The notes under the pieces were generated by a model, which did not search any database, had not been told where the DNA came from, and was given only the letters and a program-made list of their open reading frames with translations. Positions 41,101-50,036 of a stretch of 64,000 bases of DNA are shown in pieces. The translations under genes were made by a program, and so were the position numbers. Source of the DNA: Varroa destructor. Its lineage: Eukaryota; Arthropoda; Arachnida; Mesostigmata; Varroidae. Position 1 is the stretch's first letter. Every line of letters begins with the position of its first letter. The stretch covers positions 39,469,126 to 39,533,125 of the forward strand of contig NW_019211457.1 in NCBI RefSeq assembly GCF_002443255.2, in the 5' to 3' direction.

Positions 41101-42724
41101 AGTCGGTTTTGTTTGTCATATCTGTGGAAAGTGCGCATATTCAGTTGTATATGTTCAAGTGGATTACCATGTAATATCTGAGACAAAACCATAAATAATC
41201 AATACCATCCCCCCTTTTCATCCCTGCCGAATTGTGAAATGCGAGGCAGCGCGGGCCAAGACACATTCGTATGTTTGGGTAGGGAACATTGGCGTTTCAT
41301 GCTGACTAAGCCGAAGATATTCTCTCCTCTTCCTGTAGATCGGCCACGGCAGTCGCTGTGCCAGGAGCCTCACCAGCGATCCTCTCAAATCTGAACCAGA
41401 CTCAGGGGGGATCTCACGAGCTCAAATGTCCCACGCCTGGCTGCGATGGGACTGGCCACATCACCGGTAACTACTCGACGCATCGCAGCCTTTCAGGCTG
41501 CCCGCGCGCCGGACCAGGCCACGCCAGGAGCTTATACAGAGCTTCATCGTCTTCGTTTGCTGACAAAACGGATGCCGGGGGAGCTGAACCCCTTCGATGT
41601 CCAGTGCCTGGATGCGATGGATCCGGTCACGTGACGGGAAAATTTCAGTCGCACCGGAGTGCTTCCGGCTGTCCTATCGCCAATAAAAACAAGATTAAAC
41701 ATGAGTTCGCGTCAGGTACGAAAGCGCCAGGATATCATCATAACTATATAGTAACGCTTCGATTTTCTTTTTGTCACTGACGGTAATGTTCATTAGCGTT
41801 TTTGCATAAATAATACGTATGTAAATCGACAGGGTAGATAGGGGCCCGGAATATATAGCCGTGATATTGTGGCGGCTGTGATATAATTTGTGACATTGCT
41901 GAAGTAGACCCGTTTTTCAGATCCGCAACTTTCATCCTCAGATTGACCTTAAATTATTACCTTGAGTCATTTAATGTCATTTCGATACTATCGGTGATTA
42001 TTATTCTATTAAATTATAGATGTATTATATCTCGTCTCGCATTTATTTCACTTTTCATAATTTCTAAATTGAAAACGACTAGGAATAGAAACCCTATTTA
42101 TCATAGGTTCTATCATCACTATATAGCGCTGAATTCTAACGACGTTTTCGTCACTTGTTATATACAGGTGAATTTGCGGCTTCCGGCAAGCTGGAGCCGA
42201 GCTGTCTGACGCCAGGATGCGATGGCAGCGGGCACGCAAATGGTACCTTTCTATCTCACAGGAGCCTGTCGGGATGTCCACGCGCAACGCGCCCGCCACC
42301 CAAGGAGGCCGACGATGGATCGGGATCCACCTCTACCCAGGACAATAACGAGGTCCGTGCACTCGAAGATGAAATCATCGAGTTGCAGGAATACAACGCC
42401 AAGATGGAATCGGAAATGCACCGGCTGCGCACTGGCATCGCGCAGATGGAGGCACAAACACGGATGGCTGAAAGCGACAACACCGCCCTCGAAGAAAAGA
42501 CCCATAGTTTGCATGAGTATTACGAGTCGTTGAAGTCGAACTTTATCCACCTGCTAGACCGTACTGGAACTACATACGGTGATGAAAAGCCCACGCCAGA
42601 GAATTTTGACTCGTACCTCAGTCGACTACAGTCGCTTTGCATGGACCCCTCGAAAGAGGACGGCAGTAGATTGCTGTTTTCTACCGTACGTCAAGCATTA
42701 CAGGACTTTAACATGCCCATGTAA
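33848..42724 (+). CDS. Myt1: MYT1-family C2HC zinc-finger transcription factor (5' incomplete)
   Basis: MYT1/MYT1L/ST18 proteins are nuclear DNA-binding factors of neural differentiation. Exons by splice site and phase: 33848-34459, 34728-35447, 35674-35990, 36187-36394, 36763-37216, 37656-37683, 38451-38719, 40139-40463, 40742-40918, 41339-41715, 42168-42724. All phases join to one 1,347-codon frame ending in TAA. Five C2HC fingers of the CPxPGCxGxGH...HRSxSGC type lie at 37114-37188, 38452-38526, 41427-41501, 41598-41672 and 42203-42277. Between fingers 2 and 3 is the conserved MYT1 domain ([14 protein letters not shown]...[14 protein letters not shown]). After finger 5 come a coiled coil and the family C-terminus. 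The N-terminal third is low-complexity (Gln, Asn, Ala, Asp runs). No N-terminal single finger, as in vertebrate MYT1, was seen; it may be in a missing exon. Introns over 300 nt (368-1,419 nt) hold only simple repeats and short random ORFs. AATAAA at 44,415 or 45,129 could end the transcript. Confidence 0.93.
34728..35447 (+). CDS. Myt1: MYT1 exon 2: Asn/Ser, Thr, Ala, Gln and Asp runs
   Basis: Acceptor TTTTGCAG ends at 34,727. The 240 codons (phase 0 to 0) are almost entirely low-complexity: Asn/Ser repeats, VKVKSEP, a Thr run, an Ala run, a Gln run, then FKQELP followed by seven Asp. Acidic runs are typical of MYT1 proteins ahead of the finger pair. The donor is TTG/GTACGC. The Met-rich translation upstream of 34,728 is intron. 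Confidence 0.85.
35674..35990 (+). CDS. Myt1: MYT1 exon 3: Ser/Pro-rich linker
   Basis: Acceptor TTTGCAG ends at 35,673. It reads [15 protein letters not shown] and continues Ser/Pro-rich with a [12 protein letters not shown]-type motif. It ends phase 2 at ATGAG/GTTTGT and splices to 36,187 to make an Arg codon. Confidence 0.8.
36187..36394 (+). CDS. Myt1: MYT1 exon 4: linker
   Basis: Acceptor GTTTCAG ends at 36,186. With the two bases from the previous exon the frame reads [19 protein letters not shown] and ends ESIKNLY at a strong CTAC/GTAAGC donor, phase 0. No finger is present. Confidence 0.8.
36763..37216 (+). CDS. Myt1: MYT1 exon 5: Gly/Pro-rich region and zinc finger 1
   Basis: Acceptor TTTCTTACAG ends at 36,762. 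Gly/Pro/Ser-rich sequence is followed by finger 1, [11 protein letters not shown]...HHRSLSGC (37,114-37,188), then PRKDKITPE. The donor GAAA/GTAAGT is strong and leaves phase 1. A second, weaker GT lies 4 nt downstream, at 37,221. Confidence 0.92.
37656..37683 (+). CDS. Myt1: MYT1 28-nt microexon (inter-finger linker)
   Basis: The acceptor is CAATCAG/TT and the donor is CTCAA/GTAAGTTT. Joined to 37,216 (phase 1) and 38,451 it reads [20 protein letters not shown]. This matches, as I recall it, the vertebrate MYT1 linker between the paired fingers ([18 protein letters not shown]). The length of 28 nt is exactly what the phases of the flanking exons require. Splice sites, phase and family match together make this a confident call despite its size. 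Confidence 0.9.
38202..38270. repeat. Polypyrimidine CCCCCT/CCT/CTA tract in MYT1 intron
   Basis: A largely C/T tract of repeated CCCCCT, then CCT, then CTA triplets. It lies in the intron after the microexon, about 180 nt upstream of the finger-2 exon. Confidence 0.9.
38451..38719 (+). CDS. Myt1: MYT1 exon 7: zinc finger 2 and Gln-rich tail
   Basis: The first base completes the Lys codon from the microexon, then finger 2 follows: [19 protein letters not shown]...SGC (38,452-38,526). After it come [17 protein letters not shown] and a Gln run. It ends phase 1 at ACTG/GTGAGT. The acceptor (GGTGATTAG) has a poor pyrimidine tract. A better acceptor at 38,330 is also in frame. Confidence 0.85.
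39885..39909. repeat. (TATC)n microsatellite
   Basis: Six tandem TATC units in the intron between MYT1 exons 7 and 8. Confidence 0.9.
40139..40463 (+). CDS. Myt1: MYT1 exon 8: MYT1 domain, first part
   Basis: Acceptor TTCTTCAG ends at 40,138. It encodes [19 protein letters not shown] and [19 protein letters not shown], the most conserved non-finger block of the family, then a Gly/Val-rich stretch. It ends phase 2 at CCTCC/GTAAGT. Confidence 0.9.
40742..40918 (+). CDS. Myt1: MYT1 exon 9: MYT1 domain, second part
   Basis: This exon is found from phase continuity. Acceptor TTTGTAG ends at 40,741, donor CGACAG/GTAGGC follows 40,918, and phase is 2 to 2. In the correct frame it reads [25 protein letters not shown], then [13 protein letters not shown]. 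The longest ORF across it is in a wrong frame. PVDFS resembles the PxDLS type of CtBP-binding motif. Confidence 0.82.
41339..41715 (+). CDS. Myt1: MYT1 exon 10: zinc fingers 3 and 4
   Basis: Acceptor TTCCTGTAG ends at 41,338. Finger 3 is [19 protein letters not shown]...SGC (41,427-41,501); finger 4 is [19 protein letters not shown]...SGC (41,598-41,672). A Ser-rich linker separates them, and IKHEFAS follows. It ends phase 1 at TCAG/GTACGA. Confidence 0.93.
42168..42724 (+). CDS. Myt1: MYT1 last exon: zinc finger 5, coiled coil, C-terminus
   Basis: Acceptor TATACAG ends at 42,167. Finger 5 begins [11 protein letters not shown] (Leu in place of the usual Pro after the first Cys; ligands intact). 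After an acidic linker comes a heptad-like helix ([19 protein letters not shown] and on to [15 protein letters not shown]), then the family C-terminal block ending [13 protein letters not shown] and TAA at 42,722-42,724. Confidence 0.93.
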
Positions 42725-43962
42725 GCAACGGAGGATCGTCGAGTAAATTGGTCACAAATAGAAAAAAATCCCGTATAGGAAAATAGGTTACTTGAAAGCT
42801 GAATGTATTACAAGATATTTTTTAAACATAAAAATACGCGGTATTTATCGTGCGTAAAAACTGATATATAACTATATGGATACACCCAGGGAAAGTACTG
42901 ACCACATTGAATCTTTTCATTAGACCTTGCACAAGGAAATTTTGTACATGTACGTTACAACCGTTAACAACTTGTGCCTATTTTACCCACCTTGCAGCGA
43001 CCATCCCAACGGCTGGGTACGATCATAAGCCGCTTAGGGGACCTCATAAGACTGAAGCAAGCGAATAACAACGGACCGAAGCTGCTGATCAACCATGAAC
43101 CATTCTATACGTGTAGTCTCTGTTGAAAATCCGAGATCTTCAAACAGGTCCTTCAGCAACGTATTTTTAAAGACTTCCACATCGATCCTCGGATTCGAAG
43201 GCTCACAGGTCGTCGAAATCTATCATGAAAAATCGTCAACACCGTGGACTAACGTCAAGTGTTTAGAGTCATCAAAACGTTTGAACATCAAATATGTGCT
43301 AGAAAACGTTTCACAGTGAAGAGAAAACACCAACAAGTTCTGTTATATCGTCTTGCCGATTAGACTAAGACCTATATACGAACTCGATTACGGGAAATAC
43401 TGCAATTTTCCCTTCCTCCCTACAAGGGGGAAACAGGCAGTTGCATATAGCTCCGACTAATTCTTAGTAATGGCTGATACTACTTATCAACTGGAGTAAC
43501 AGGGTGAAAAATCGTTGTTTAAACCACATGAACCAAAAAGAAGAAGCCGATTCAAGTGAAACTTAATTGAGATAAATCACGAAAACGAGATTATCATTGA
43601 AGAGATAAAATGGAATAAGTGATGATGGCAGACTTCAAAAAATCGTAAACGAGAGCTTGGTGATAATAGTAAAACGACATAACTGCTGCACGAAACCTTC
43701 TGCTGGACTGCTTGCACTATCGAAAATCAGGAACACTTGTTCCTCAGCTTCGCTGTAGTTTCCGCTAAAGCTAAATCTCACAGATCTCCTTAAACAGCCC
43801 CCTCCGATAAATCTGATAGCCTATGTACTTCACCAAGTCCTTTTCCTTAAAGCTAGTGCAAGCTGGATATTGCTGCATGGTCCCTCAGGCCAACAGGGAG
43901 GCGGCAAGCGTTGGCAAATCTGGACTGTCCCCGCCGCGTTATCGGCAAAAAGCAAGCAAGCT

Positions 43963-43964
<2 letters not shown>

Positions 43965-44013
<49 letters not shown>
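43965..44013. repeat. (AT)n microsatellite
   Basis: About 24 uninterrupted AT units; ORFs through it read Tyr-Ile repeats and are artefacts. Confidence 0.95.
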
Positions 44014-44016
<3 letters not shown>

Positions 44017-46493
44017 AGATAAAACATGTTAAAATATCAGCAACCATCAACAGCGAGGCTAAGAGCTAAAATATATAAGGAGACAATGATAAAATGAAAA
44101 CATAAAATTCACATCCCGGCACCCAGTGCGCGAATCCCTACGGTGAAGCGAAGCATGAAAATGTCAGGAAACATATTGAACACCCTTTTAGCAATTATAA
44201 CTATTAGATACTGTAGCTGCTGCAGTACCACCTCTAACATGATCACACTATTACAAGTACTATTACTACCACTATAACGACTCTATGTAGAGAAATACGT
44301 AATAATATTACATTATGATATGATGAAGACACTGAAGAATTATGGCAAGAGTATAGTGAAGCTGTTTGTCAACGCTGCTGATACTCACCCATTTATCATG
44401 CAGATCATAATTATAATAAAAGTTATTATTATTATGATCCATGAATATGAAGACAGCGAATTATATATATATATATACATGGAACGAGAAGAAATTCTGG
44501 ATTCGCGGACTTGTTTGTAAAAAGTCACTGTACATGAACTGTAGGATGAACGAATGAACTTGGAAAGACTCAATTAAACAAGTTAACGATGTGGGTAAAT
44601 GGGAAAAGATCTGCGGCTGAAACAAGGCGGACAGGCGTTTTCCTTGACGGAAACCAACTGTCTTACCATACGCAGTAAGTTTTTGGGCCTCAGGCTTGAA
44701 AAGGACGAAAAGTTACTTAGCTTTTATCGAGCTATAAAGCAACAACGTCGACTCTTAGGTGCAATGCCGGAGCGCAGCTTGGAGTTCGAACGTTCTTCTC
44801 TCTGACAACTTGATATAGAAATCCCCACCTATATAATTGATATAAAAAGGAACAAGTACACGCAGACACTACTCCATTTAGAAAACACGATTTTCAGTTG
44901 GGCCTTCGGGGTCAAGTTGAAGTTGAAGCCAGCGTATGTGTGAACTTACGACTGAGTGAAACTATGTCGACGATAGACGAGAAGCAAACCGAAGGGAAAA
45001 AGCCGATAAAAGAAAGAGAACAACAGCTACAGATATCTGCATCGCCGCTATGTAATGTATTATTTTATCCCATGTGATATTATATTTTCGTTAATATTAT
45101 TATAATAATAATACTTATACTAATAACAAATAAAGTATGAATAATTATTATTACTAATAATAGTACTACCACTACGCAGATATAATACAGATAATAAGGT
45201 ATTATCTCTGATTTGAGCGTAACAAAATGATCCCCTTTATTCGTTTGTATATCGAGGTACGGTGCGAGGCTATCGAGAACCCCTAAGTTCGCACTAAATT
45301 TCACCCGGTTTCCGTATGCTTGAGAAAAACTAGTTATCGACTATAATTGAGTAAAATATAGATCGCTGCTTGCGAGCGAACACGCAGCTATGCCAAGCAG
45401 CATTCGATGCCGCGGGCGTCATCTTCGATTACGAGAAAAGATAAAGGGATCAGTGCTAGATATAAGAACGAAACACAGAGAAAGTAAGGACAGGCAAGAA
45501 GAGTGGTCCTTTTGACGTATGTTCGATGCTAAATACAACCACACAAGATAGAAGAGACCATACCATCAACTATACTTTATATCCTTTACAACAGGAACTC
45601 TGTGATGAGAAACGCTTAACTGAAGTAGCAGAATACACTTTGAACTGATTCGTCTCCTACTGTTCCTGAATAGAGCGTCTTCAAAAAACGACACACGATG
45701 ATCATCATCATCCCGGAGCCGCGAGAAAGAGGAAAAAATTGACGAAAGTAAATAACGGCTCTATCTAAAAATATAGCTTTGGTGCACCCCAGTACCCCTC
45801 GTATTTCAGTCACTACATATGGATTCACCCATTTCTACTGCCTGTCATTGTGTTCACGCTACTATCTGGAAAAATTACCGCTCTCCGGTAACATGTGTTT
45901 TCACATCCTCCTCGTTGATAGTCTTTTCAGTGATAATAAAGTAATTGTTGACGCTTTAAACCGGAACTATTTTGAGTGCTTGTATTTTCTGTCGCCATCA
46001 CTTACGACCTCAATCCCTCTCATCGATAGAATGTCTATAGGGTGCACCGCCCTGAGCTGATTTGTAGCTTATTGTGTTAGGATTAGAGCAAAATTACAGG
46101 AAAGTGAAAAAAACCAATCTGTTAAGTCGACAGTCCATCGATGCCTCTAAAACAGGATCGTAATAGCCACTGGTTTTCCAGGACAAACTGTGGCCAGTTC
46201 TCCACTGCTAGTGTGAATCAATAACAATTACCATCTAGGATACGGAAAGAGATTGCAGTGATGATACTAAGGAGGGCAGAATCATGGCATTGAAAATGCA
46301 GTGTATATTTAAAAAATATTTACAAACCAGAAGAGAGAAATAACAAGTTGGATCCTGCAATGCTGAAATGATCTAGAGAAGCTTGGGGAATTTAGTCCTA
46401 ATCGGTGGGGGGTGCTGGACGCGCCCCTTCCCCAAACAGGACGGCCCTCGGCAACTAGTGTACATATAGACTAAACTAGAAAAAAGCGAGTGA

Positions 46494-46497
<4 letters not shown>

Positions 46498-46545
<48 letters not shown>
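46498..46545. repeat. (AG)n microsatellite
   Basis: About 24 AG units, purine-only on the plus strand. Confidence 0.95.
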
Positions 46546-46549
<4 letters not shown>

Positions 46550-46759
46550 CATGAGAAAGAAAGAGTTTCACAGAGACGCAAAATGAGATTGCATATAACA
46601 CACAAAAAGGAAAAATACAGAATACGGCAACGGAAAAGAATAACTATGTAACGCTCTAATGAATTTCAAGGTGTCTATACATGAGGAGAATTTCCAGTAG
46701 GCCGACTCATGTGACGCTTCCTCGAGATAGAAAAAACACTCAGCAACTCTTCACATTAA

Positions 46760-46795
46760 CACAATGCATCCACAAAGCACAATGCATCCAGAAAG
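46760..46795. repeat. Two tandem copies of an 18-bp unit
   Basis: The unit CACAATGCATCCACAAAG at 46,760-46,777 is followed at once by a copy with a single C-to-G change at 46,778-46,795. Confidence 0.85.
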
Positions 46796-47945
46796 CATTC
46801 ATACGACTATCTGCCATCGACACCGACTACAACAACGGCACTATCGCTAACGACATTGAAGAGAAATACAGTAAAACATCAACAACACAATCTCTCTGTA
46901 CCCCACTCCCGCCCCACTTCCATCCCACTGCCTTTTCCTCATAAATTTAGAAACAAAAACTATTTGAACGAAAAAATGACATGTTGGCCATTTGGTGCTT
47001 ATTCTAGTTTTATCTTGAGGTGCCGTTCGCCGTGCCACAATAGATAACATCGTTGGCCAACTAACGATTACCACTGGACACTAATACTTCAACAGGACGA
47101 GACAAAAAGTTCTTTGTTCCGCCTCGAAAGCGCTGAGAACGTCGAGTGATTGAGGGGTGCGACACAAAAGAAACAGATAAGTACATTTCGCTGTGTAGAT
47201 TGGCGAACTTACCTACACGCAGCATCTTGCATGTCGCTAGCCGAGTAGATGAAACTGGACGCCATTTTTTTCCAGAGAGAACAAGACAAAGGGATGGTCT
47301 CCTGCACGGATAAGAAGTACGTGAGCTACGAGGGCAACAGTTGACGTCAAATTGATAAGCTGTCTGCCGCCATGCCAATAGAATTATACAGCAGTGGCTC
47401 CCCAAGCTCATTCAATATCATCGAAAGAAAGAAGCTATGTGCGACTTTTTTTTTTATCACTTCTAGTCAAAAACGAAAACATGTGACGAGCCGGTCCGTT
47501 TTAGCTGAGTTACGTATTGAATAATGCATTGATCCTAATAGATGGAGTCATCACGTAAAACGTGTAGTTTAGGAAACAGTTGTCGTTTAGGACAGCACAA
47601 CAAAAGTGACAAAAAAAAAACAGAATCACTTTACGGAAACTTAAGGCCCGGCCGGCGGCACTCTGTTGGTATAGAACGTCTCTGCTACTGACGCATTGAT
47701 CTATCTAAATAAAACCTATAATGTTGGTTTTGAACCAAACGATAATAAGTCTTTTCCATATAAATAGATAAAAATAGATATTTGATAGGCTTCAAATCGT
47801 TGACACCATTTAGATATGTAGAAGTACTTCTTAGGTCTAATACGAGCAGCTGTAGACTCGTTAGAAATCAGGAACTCATGAATACATACTTATGATATTA
47901 TACACAAAACACTATTTATAAAGTTCATTTTTTTTTCAATTAATA

Positions 47946-47951
47946 TTTATT
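47946..47951 (-). promoter_or_regulatory. Candidate poly(A) signal of the clip-domain gene
   Basis: AATAAA on the minus strand, about 330 nt downstream of the stop codon at 48,282. It is the first canonical hexamer I see after that stop. AT-rich context makes chance occurrence possible. Confidence 0.4.
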
Positions 47952-48281
47952 ATTATCCGCAGTAATACCAACATTGTTATTATCAAATATTATGTATATT
48001 TCACTATTTGAGGGCTACAGCTCTTGTCATATCTACATCGATGAAAAAACCCGCTCCTTAAGGAAAACAATGTGTTCGCTCTAAAATAACCATAATAATA
48101 ATAAGGAACAGGTAACACTTTAAGCCTCGTTATTGGTTTCTCCGTCTTGTTTCGTCCATTCCTTCGCTCGATTGTAATTTGTTTTGTTACAGAAGCTAGC
48201 ATCAGTGAGGTGCGAAACACACATGTTCGCTTTCTTTGTGCTCAGTTTGTCGTAATGCGGCACTAGAAATCTGGATATATG

Positions 48282-49616
48282 CTAGGGGTTGAAAGACGAG
48301 ATGGGTTTTCCAGTCACTTCGGCAATCCAGTCTAAGTAACGCGTAACACGCACGTAAACGCCGGGAACGTCCCTCGAACCACAATCAATACCCCACGAGA
48401 CGAGGCCGGCCAGCGCGTACCGACCGTCATGACGATAGCATGATAGGGGACCCCCACCATCACCTTTGCACGAATCTTCACCTTCTTGACTTCCAGCACA
48501 AATGAAACCCTCGAACAGCTTAAAGTAAGGTCCGAGTCGTGTCCGTCGAAGCTTCTGCTGGCAGTTAACGTTCTCGATAACAGGCACTTTGACCTCTTTC
48601 ATGATATTCGAATAGCTTCCACTACGGTAGGAGTTCTTACCCCAGCCAGTCACGATACAGTCATGGCCCTCGTATGATTCGCCCGGATTGGGTAGGCAAA
48701 TAGGCTGAATATGCGGTTGGAATTGTATGGGACCGTCCACTTCGAGTACGGCAATATCGTTCCAAAGGGAAGCGTTGCGGAAGTTAGGGTGGATGATAAT
48801 ATTCTTGACGAGGTAGTCGGCATGGCGGTAGAATTCGACTTCGCTCTTTGTGTCCCACTCTCCGAGACGTACCACCAAAGGTATGCCCGAAGCCTGTGAC
48901 TTGTATACACAATGGGCCACAGTAAGGACGTGACGACTGCTGATTAGGGTACCTCCACACTCAAAGTGAACTTGTCCATTTATGTTCTTTAGAACAGCCG
49001 CTTGCCAAGGCCATTCACCAAACTCTGCTTCCCCTTTGGCATGCTTCTGTAGGATCCGACTGTTGAGTCCGTTGTCATTACGTATACCGCATGAAAAAGT
49101 AATGTCGCTCGTTTCGTGAGCTCCCCTAGGTTCCTTGCAGCATAGTTGATCAATCCCGGGGCAGTTCTCGTCACCACCGAGCAGACCATCGAGCGGAATC
49201 TCATTCTGGGGTGGGCTTTTAGTTCGTGCATCGAGAATCCCTGACCCGTCATCATTGATGTGCCCCTGGGTGCATTGGTAGAATGGCACACAAATACACT
49301 GACCAGGAGGAACATCATCAGGTGCTGGGGGATCCTTCTGTACACCTCCATTTTGAATCGGGCCTAGATTTGGTAACATGCCACCTTGGTTGTATGGATC
49401 ATTGGGATTATCCCGCCTCTGTTCAATCGGAGTTGCTATGCTGGGTACATTTTGTCCGAAATATTGTTGTTGACCAAATCCACTGCCATAAAAATATTGT
49501 CCAACAACTGGTCTCTCGGTACTTTGAGTTTCCCGAAACGTGAAACTCTGTCCGACTGCGACACTAAGAACTATGCTCCCAAGCAAAACGCAGCTGTAGT
49601 CACTGAAGGTCTTCAT
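48282..49616 (-). CDS. Secreted clip-domain serine protease homologue (inactive, CLIPA type)
   Basis: A 444-aa product from the ATG at 49,616. The frame is open further upstream only through a GTG, and the ATG is followed by a good signal peptide (about residues 1-22). A Gly/Gln/Pro-rich stretch leads to a six-cysteine clip domain (residues 107-160: QC, IC, YQC, ENC, LCC). The trypsin fold runs from about residue 187 to 436. His is kept (TVAHC, residue 235) and Asp is kept (NDIAVL, residue 287), but the catalytic Ser is Gly in GDGGGP (residue 387, codon GGT), so no protease activity is expected. Arthropod proteins of this type (PPAF-II and masquerade-like) act in haemolymph as cofactors of prophenoloxidase activation or bind microbes; that role is inferred from family. 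The whole CDS is one exon. A minus-strand 3' splice site (TTATTTTGCAG) at 49,802 suggests a 5' UTR exon upstream. It is the only member in this window. Confidence 0.93.
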   Translation of the reverse strand: MKTFSDYSCVLLGSIVLSVAVGQSFTFRETQSTERPVVGQYFYGSGFGQQQYFGQNVPSIATPIEQRRDNPNDPYNQGGMLPNLGPIQNGGVQKDPPAPDDVPPGQCICVPFYQCTQGHINDDGSGILDARTKSPPQNEIPLDGLLGGDENCPGIDQLCCKEPRGAHETSDITFSCGIRNDNGLNSRILQKHAKGEAEFGEWPWQAAVLKNINGQVHFECGGTLISSRHVLTVAHCVYKSQASGIPLVVRLGEWDTKSEVEFYRHADYLVKNIIIHPNFRNASLWNDIAVLEVDGPIQFQPHIQPICLPNPGESYEGHDCIVTGWGKNSYRSGSYSNIMKEVKVPVIENVNCQQKLRRTRLGPYFKLFEGFICAGSQEGEDSCKGDGGGPLSCYRHDGRYALAGLVSWGIDCGSRDVPGVYVRVTRYLDWIAEVTGKPISSFNP

Positions 49617-49801
49617 AGCACAGTAATCGGGTGCGAAGTGATTAACTAAACAACACCAGGTTTTACTCACAAAATAACAGCTTTTTTTTCAGATACAACG
49701 GCCTCCTCCACGCCGCTATGCGAACTGATCGAAATTGATTGATCAACGTTTGGTGGCCGGCTGGGCCGTCACCCAGCGTCGTTCGCGTCGAGTGCGCGTC
49801 T
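49617..49801 (-). other. Probable 5' UTR part of the clip-domain gene exon
   Basis: Minus-strand acceptor TTTTCTTTTATTTTGCAG ends at 49,802, giving an exon that would run from 49,801 into the ATG at 49,616. The upstream leader exon is not placed. Confidence 0.4.
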
Positions 49802-50030
49802 CTGCAAAATAAAAGAAAAATCAGCGAAGAATAGCAAAGTCAACAATTGCGTCGCTTCACACCCCACCGATGCTCTACTACCGCTCCTGTCATAATAGGC
49901 CACTGTAAACGACTGCTACTGATGAAGGCAGCTTGAAATGAAGTTCGCGCCTGTACATAACATATACAGCGGTTACGTCATATTTACTCAACACTAATAC
50001 TGCTCTTACGGGACGCGTGCAGGCGTCTGC

Positions 50031-50036
50031 TTTATA
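50031..50036 (-). promoter_or_regulatory. Candidate TATA box for the clip-domain gene
   Basis: GGTTTATAAAGCAG on the minus strand, about 415 bp upstream of the ATG. A CAGTATT initiator-like sequence lies roughly 30 nt downstream of it, near 50,003. It would drive a short leader exon spliced to 49,801. The evidence is positional only. Confidence 0.3.

Larger units (their letters stand above)
42725..47945. other. 3' flank of MYT1 gene and intergenic DNA
   Basis: It probably starts with the MYT1 3' UTR; AATAAA occurs at 44,415-44,420 and 45,129-45,134, neither confirmed. The rest is AT-rich with long microsatellites, including an interrupted (TTA)n at about 45,090-45,170. ORFs up to 116 codons occur on both strands, with no recognisable domain. 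Confidence 0.45.
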
